A DNA stretch of 64,000 nt from Megalobrama amblycephala (lineage: Eukaryota > Chordata > Actinopteri > Cypriniformes > Xenocyprididae): positions 3,604,927 through 3,668,926 of the forward strand of contig NC_063062.1 in NCBI RefSeq assembly GCF_018812025.1, written 5' to 3'. Shown piece after piece: positions 60,481-64,000 of this stretch. Numbering within the stretch: position 1 is the stretch's first letter; the number at the start of each line of letters is the position of its first letter. Position numbers and translations under genes: made by a program. The notes below the pieces were generated by a model that saw only the letters and a program-made list of their open reading frames with translations, did not search any database and had not been told where the DNA came from.

Positions 60481-63186
60481 ACCACTTGACTATGTAAACA
60501 CTTGAACGGCTCGTGTATGAGCTTTTTTTGCACTAGTTAGTGTCCATAAGGTGGCGACACTGAATCACCTATATGCTTACAGTATGCACGTACTGTACAT
60601 GCACAGGATTTTTCTAACCACACGTACAATGTACAGTCAGTTTGCAAATACACTTCCTTTTTTTTTTGCACTAATTAATTTGTCCACAAGGTGTCAACAT
60701 TGGCTCATTTCTCACACTGAAAAAAACAGGAGACAGAACAAGAACAACAAACTACTGAAGACGGCAACAAAAATAGGCATCCGTGTGATACAGAAACAGA
60801 TACGCGCAACTTTTAAATGAGTACAAAAACATTTTTTAATCGCGCATAACTTTCGGAGAGAAATAGCGCAGACACGGTACAAGGATGGGTCTTTCTAGCA
60901 TGTGTCAAGCGCCTGTTTTTGCACACGCTATCAAATGAAGTATACTTTGAAAGGCTATGCGTTTGATTTGTTTTTTGATTTTTATTCATGTGCCCTCGTA
61001 ATTTTTAATCAAAAACCCCCCATCTCTTCTCCAATGACGTGTTTACTGGCACGACGGCGGGGCAACCTGTCACTCACATGAGATCACAGCAATAGCAAAT
61101 CACGATCCAATCAATTCCCAATGGACAAAATCAAGTCCCGCCCTAAATTTTTCCTTGTTTAAGAAGTCGTTTCACTCGGATATACATCACAATAGGGAGG
61201 AAAAGACTATTGCAAATTCCGTTTCATGCCAAATTTAGGCATTACTTTGGGCTTTAGACTGGCTTCAAGTCTCATAAGATAAAGTTTTAAAAGCAGCAGC
61301 AGTTCATTGCAGCCCTCTGCAGAAGCTATAACAAACATACTGGCATGAAAAAAATATTTACTTCTTAACCCTGAGCACAAAAAGTAAAAAAGGAAAGAAA
61401 GTAAGCAAGCAAGCTGTCCAGCTTTTTCATGTTTCATCTGGAAAACACTTTTACGGGTAGATGGCGAGTTTTGCTGCATTACTTGTAGCTATACATGAGC
61501 AGTGTTAAAAAAAAAAAACACGGTCAAGCACAAAGGCTTCATATGTCTGACCTTAGACCATTATTTAAGGAATGTTCCACTAGTATTTTATCAATGCCAT
61601 TTCAACGTTGCTTCGTTTGAGTGTCATAATAAGATTTGAAAGCATTCTTGTCACTATAACAACCCATAATTAGCTCATTAATCAGTTGTGAGGCTTAGGG
61701 TGAATGTTTAATGCAACAAAAATGTTTCAAACAACCTCCTCCTTGTGGGACGTGATGTATTATTGCTCTAGGACGTTTCAGGAAAAGCAACTCCTCATTT
61801 CTTTGTAATTTCTGAAGTTTGTGCGAATCAAAGACTTCACTGAGCACACACACACATAATAACACACAGCTCTGCGCTCTTATCTACGGCTAACAAAGTA
61901 CCACATCCCTACTGCGTTTCAAAAGCCTCTTGAGCTCACGGAGGCCTTCAGAGCGGCCAGACAATACACTCGCAGACTAATGAAGGACAGGGGACCGTCA
62001 TTAAACTGAAAGACCACATTTTTATTTTTTTTTCAACTTGCATTTTCTGTTATTGTGCAATTAGCAAGCTGAGTCCATTAAAAGATGAAAACCATAGAAA
62101 AAAAGGAGGACATTATTCTAGTATTCTGGCACACTTGCGATTGCTTTTATTTGATTCAGATCTGTGTTTCCAGTATTTCATTAGTCTGTGGTCACGAGGG
62201 TCAACTTCTCTGCCAGGTTTGTTGTCATTTCATGCTCAGAAAAACCACGTTCCCACCCTTTCTTTCCACATTAACCTCCAGAGCACATGAGTGCATGTAT
62301 GCTAACAATGCAAGACAATTACTATGTCACCTGTTAGTTGCTAAAATGAAATTGTTTGCTTTAGAACAAGAACACAATAGCTGAGGCAAAGCAAAATATA
62401 AAGATGACACATGAACATGTGAATTCATTCATCAAAAAAATGCCTTCTAGCCTGTTTCTTTTCCACAGCTGCATCTGTTTTGTGTCAGACGCTGCCACAA
62501 ATTCCCCACTTAATGTATTGTTGAAGAAAAACAACTGTTGTACGAGGTTTATGTATTTATTCTATATTGATATATTTATGTATTTATTTACACTGCAGAG
62601 TCTTTTCTTATGAAGCTGAACTTCTGAAATTCCGCTCGAATATAAAACGCCTGCATCTGTTTCTTTCTTATTCCATGAAACACAACCAGCATAGGTCCAC
62701 TTGTTTTCTCACACCGCTGCTGAACTGGGACTTGATTGATGGACTAACAAAACATGCGGCTCATTAAAAAGCTGTTGACCAAACCGACAGAGGTTCTGAC
62801 CCGCAGCACAAGCCTCCTGTTTATCAAGGACATCTCTCCTGATTTCGAGATCAATAAATCTGATTCCAATCCACGTTAGCACAGTTGTATAATCGTCCAA
62901 AATCATGCCAAGCTGTTTGGTCATTTATTTTTGTAAAAGTGATCAGATTTTCCACATTGCCCACTAAGTGCTTTTGCTGAAATTAGTATGTTTGCCCAAA
63001 ACACCCACCTTCATCTTCTCTCTTACTTGCAAGATGAAACATTTCTGCATGTTGCTCTTGTAAATGTTCTTCTTTTTGTTCCACAGATCATCTCAGAATG
63101 AAAGAGAATAAAAATGTCAGAAAATAATAAATGTGTTAGGAAAAAAAGACTGTGTTTCGAGTTATTGAATGTGTATTTCATTATAA
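60481..63186. other. no recognised gene
   Basis: Unique-looking with short A/T runs. ORFs at 60551, 61207, 62085 and others lack domains. The 61700-62000 part is the least AT-rich and non-repetitive. Confidence 0.4.
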
Positions 63187-63300
63187 TAGGGCTGTAACTA
63201 ACGATTTTTTTTATTATTATTATTTTTGATAATCGATTAGTTGGCTGATTATTTCTTCGATTAATCGGATAAAATATATATATATATATATATTTCACAT
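63187..63300 (+). mobile_element. hAT-like left end
   Basis: TAGGGCTGTAACTAACGATT followed by GATAATCGATTAG and CGATTAATCGG, the typical start of a fish hAT family, then (TA)n. Its right end is not identified within the window. Confidence 0.65.
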
Positions 63301-63924
63301 CCATATATTTCACATCCTGTTGTCCTTCAAACAAACGTGCCAACTGAAACAGTGAATATATGCAAAAGAGCAAAAAGACAGTTTAAAATCCCTACTTAAA
63401 AAATGAAGATAATAATAAAGAAAAACACAAACCCAGTGTTAACAGATAAGAGGAACACACATTCAGTCTGGACACAGTGAAGTGTTAGGCTACTGTCATT
63501 TCTTTATCCTATAATATTCAATATACGCACTTATCCCTTTACAGTTACCACTCTCATAAAATACTTGTATTACATGTTGATTTTTAAACCTAAATATAAC
63601 GTCCAACAACAGATATTTCAGCAAAAATAATATTTTTGCGCGGCCTTCCTCTATATGACGCGCATGCGCACCGACGCACAACACAGACTGTCAGGACGAG
63701 CCTTCGTGCAAAATGGAAATACTTGCGTGGATTTGTAATACTTCCAGATAAATATATAACCATAAAATGAAAGTTTTGCGCTGAGGAAACATATCACACA
63801 TTAAACAGCACACGCATCTTTCAAAGCGTCTGACAGGGCAAATAATTCTCACGTTTTGGGCAGCTCCCGCAGCCTACGGAAGAGGATTAGGGCCAAGCAA
63901 TAATAAAAAAATAAAACCATCTCG

Positions 63925-64000
63925 AGATTAAAGTTGTTAAATTTCGAGAAAAAAGTCGAAATAAAATGTTGAGAATAAACTCGTTAAATTACGAGAAAAA
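63925..64000. repeat. short tandem-like repeat at window end
   Basis: Units such as GTTAAATTTCGAGAAAAAAG and CGTTAAATTACGAGAAAAA recur with a spacing of roughly 25-50 bp and run off the window. Confidence 0.6.

Overview
The window looks like nuclear DNA of a bony fish, most likely a cyprinid (carp, barb, zebrafish relatives). It is AT-rich, has long introns with GT/AG junctions, and is crowded with the short palindromic DNA transposons typical of cyprinid genomes: TTAA-flanked elements ending in AGGGTTAGTTCACCC, hAT elements with 8-bp duplications, and Tc1-type elements flanked by TA. The host inference rests on this repeat landscape; no species can be named from sequence alone.

Only one protein-coding gene can be recognised with confidence. 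It is a complete four-exon b3gat1 (beta-1,3-glucuronyltransferase 1, GlcAT-P, the HNK-1 epitope synthase) on the plus strand: coding exons 35204-35315, 44219-44727, 50192-50488 and 55454-55540. They join in frame to exactly 334 codons plus stop, the length of the mammalian protein. The DDD metal-binding motif (195-197), catalytic Glu284 and the acceptor-site residues Phe245 and Val320 are present. The start-codon exon probably begins at 35173. A likely upstream untranslated exon lies at 31324-31441 and a weaker candidate at 9222-9440. A polyadenylation signal is at 56459.

Region by region: 1-9200 is 5' flank or far-upstream intron with a decayed Tc1 transposase, a 78-bp perfect palindrome, several MITEs and one unassigned exon-like ORF (6515-6766). 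9200-35170 holds the possible 5' UTR exons and many transposons, including two hAT insertions with perfect target duplications (12503-13172; 22564-23729, the latter inside another MITE) and a 1.2-kb foldback (18979-20199). Intron 1 holds a MITE split by a degraded LTR retroelement, itself carrying further insertions. Introns 2 and 3 hold more MITEs, a TA microsatellite just before exon 3, and long stretches with nothing recognised. Downstream of the gene is a triple-nested foldback (57669-59510), then mostly unannotated sequence, ending in a hAT-like end and a short tandem repeat.

I found no evidence for a new multi-gene biological system. The more interesting material is transposon architecture: nested insertions with readable order, a bZIP D-box palindrome carried by a repeat family, and an out-of-frame upstream ATG overlapping the b3gat1 start.
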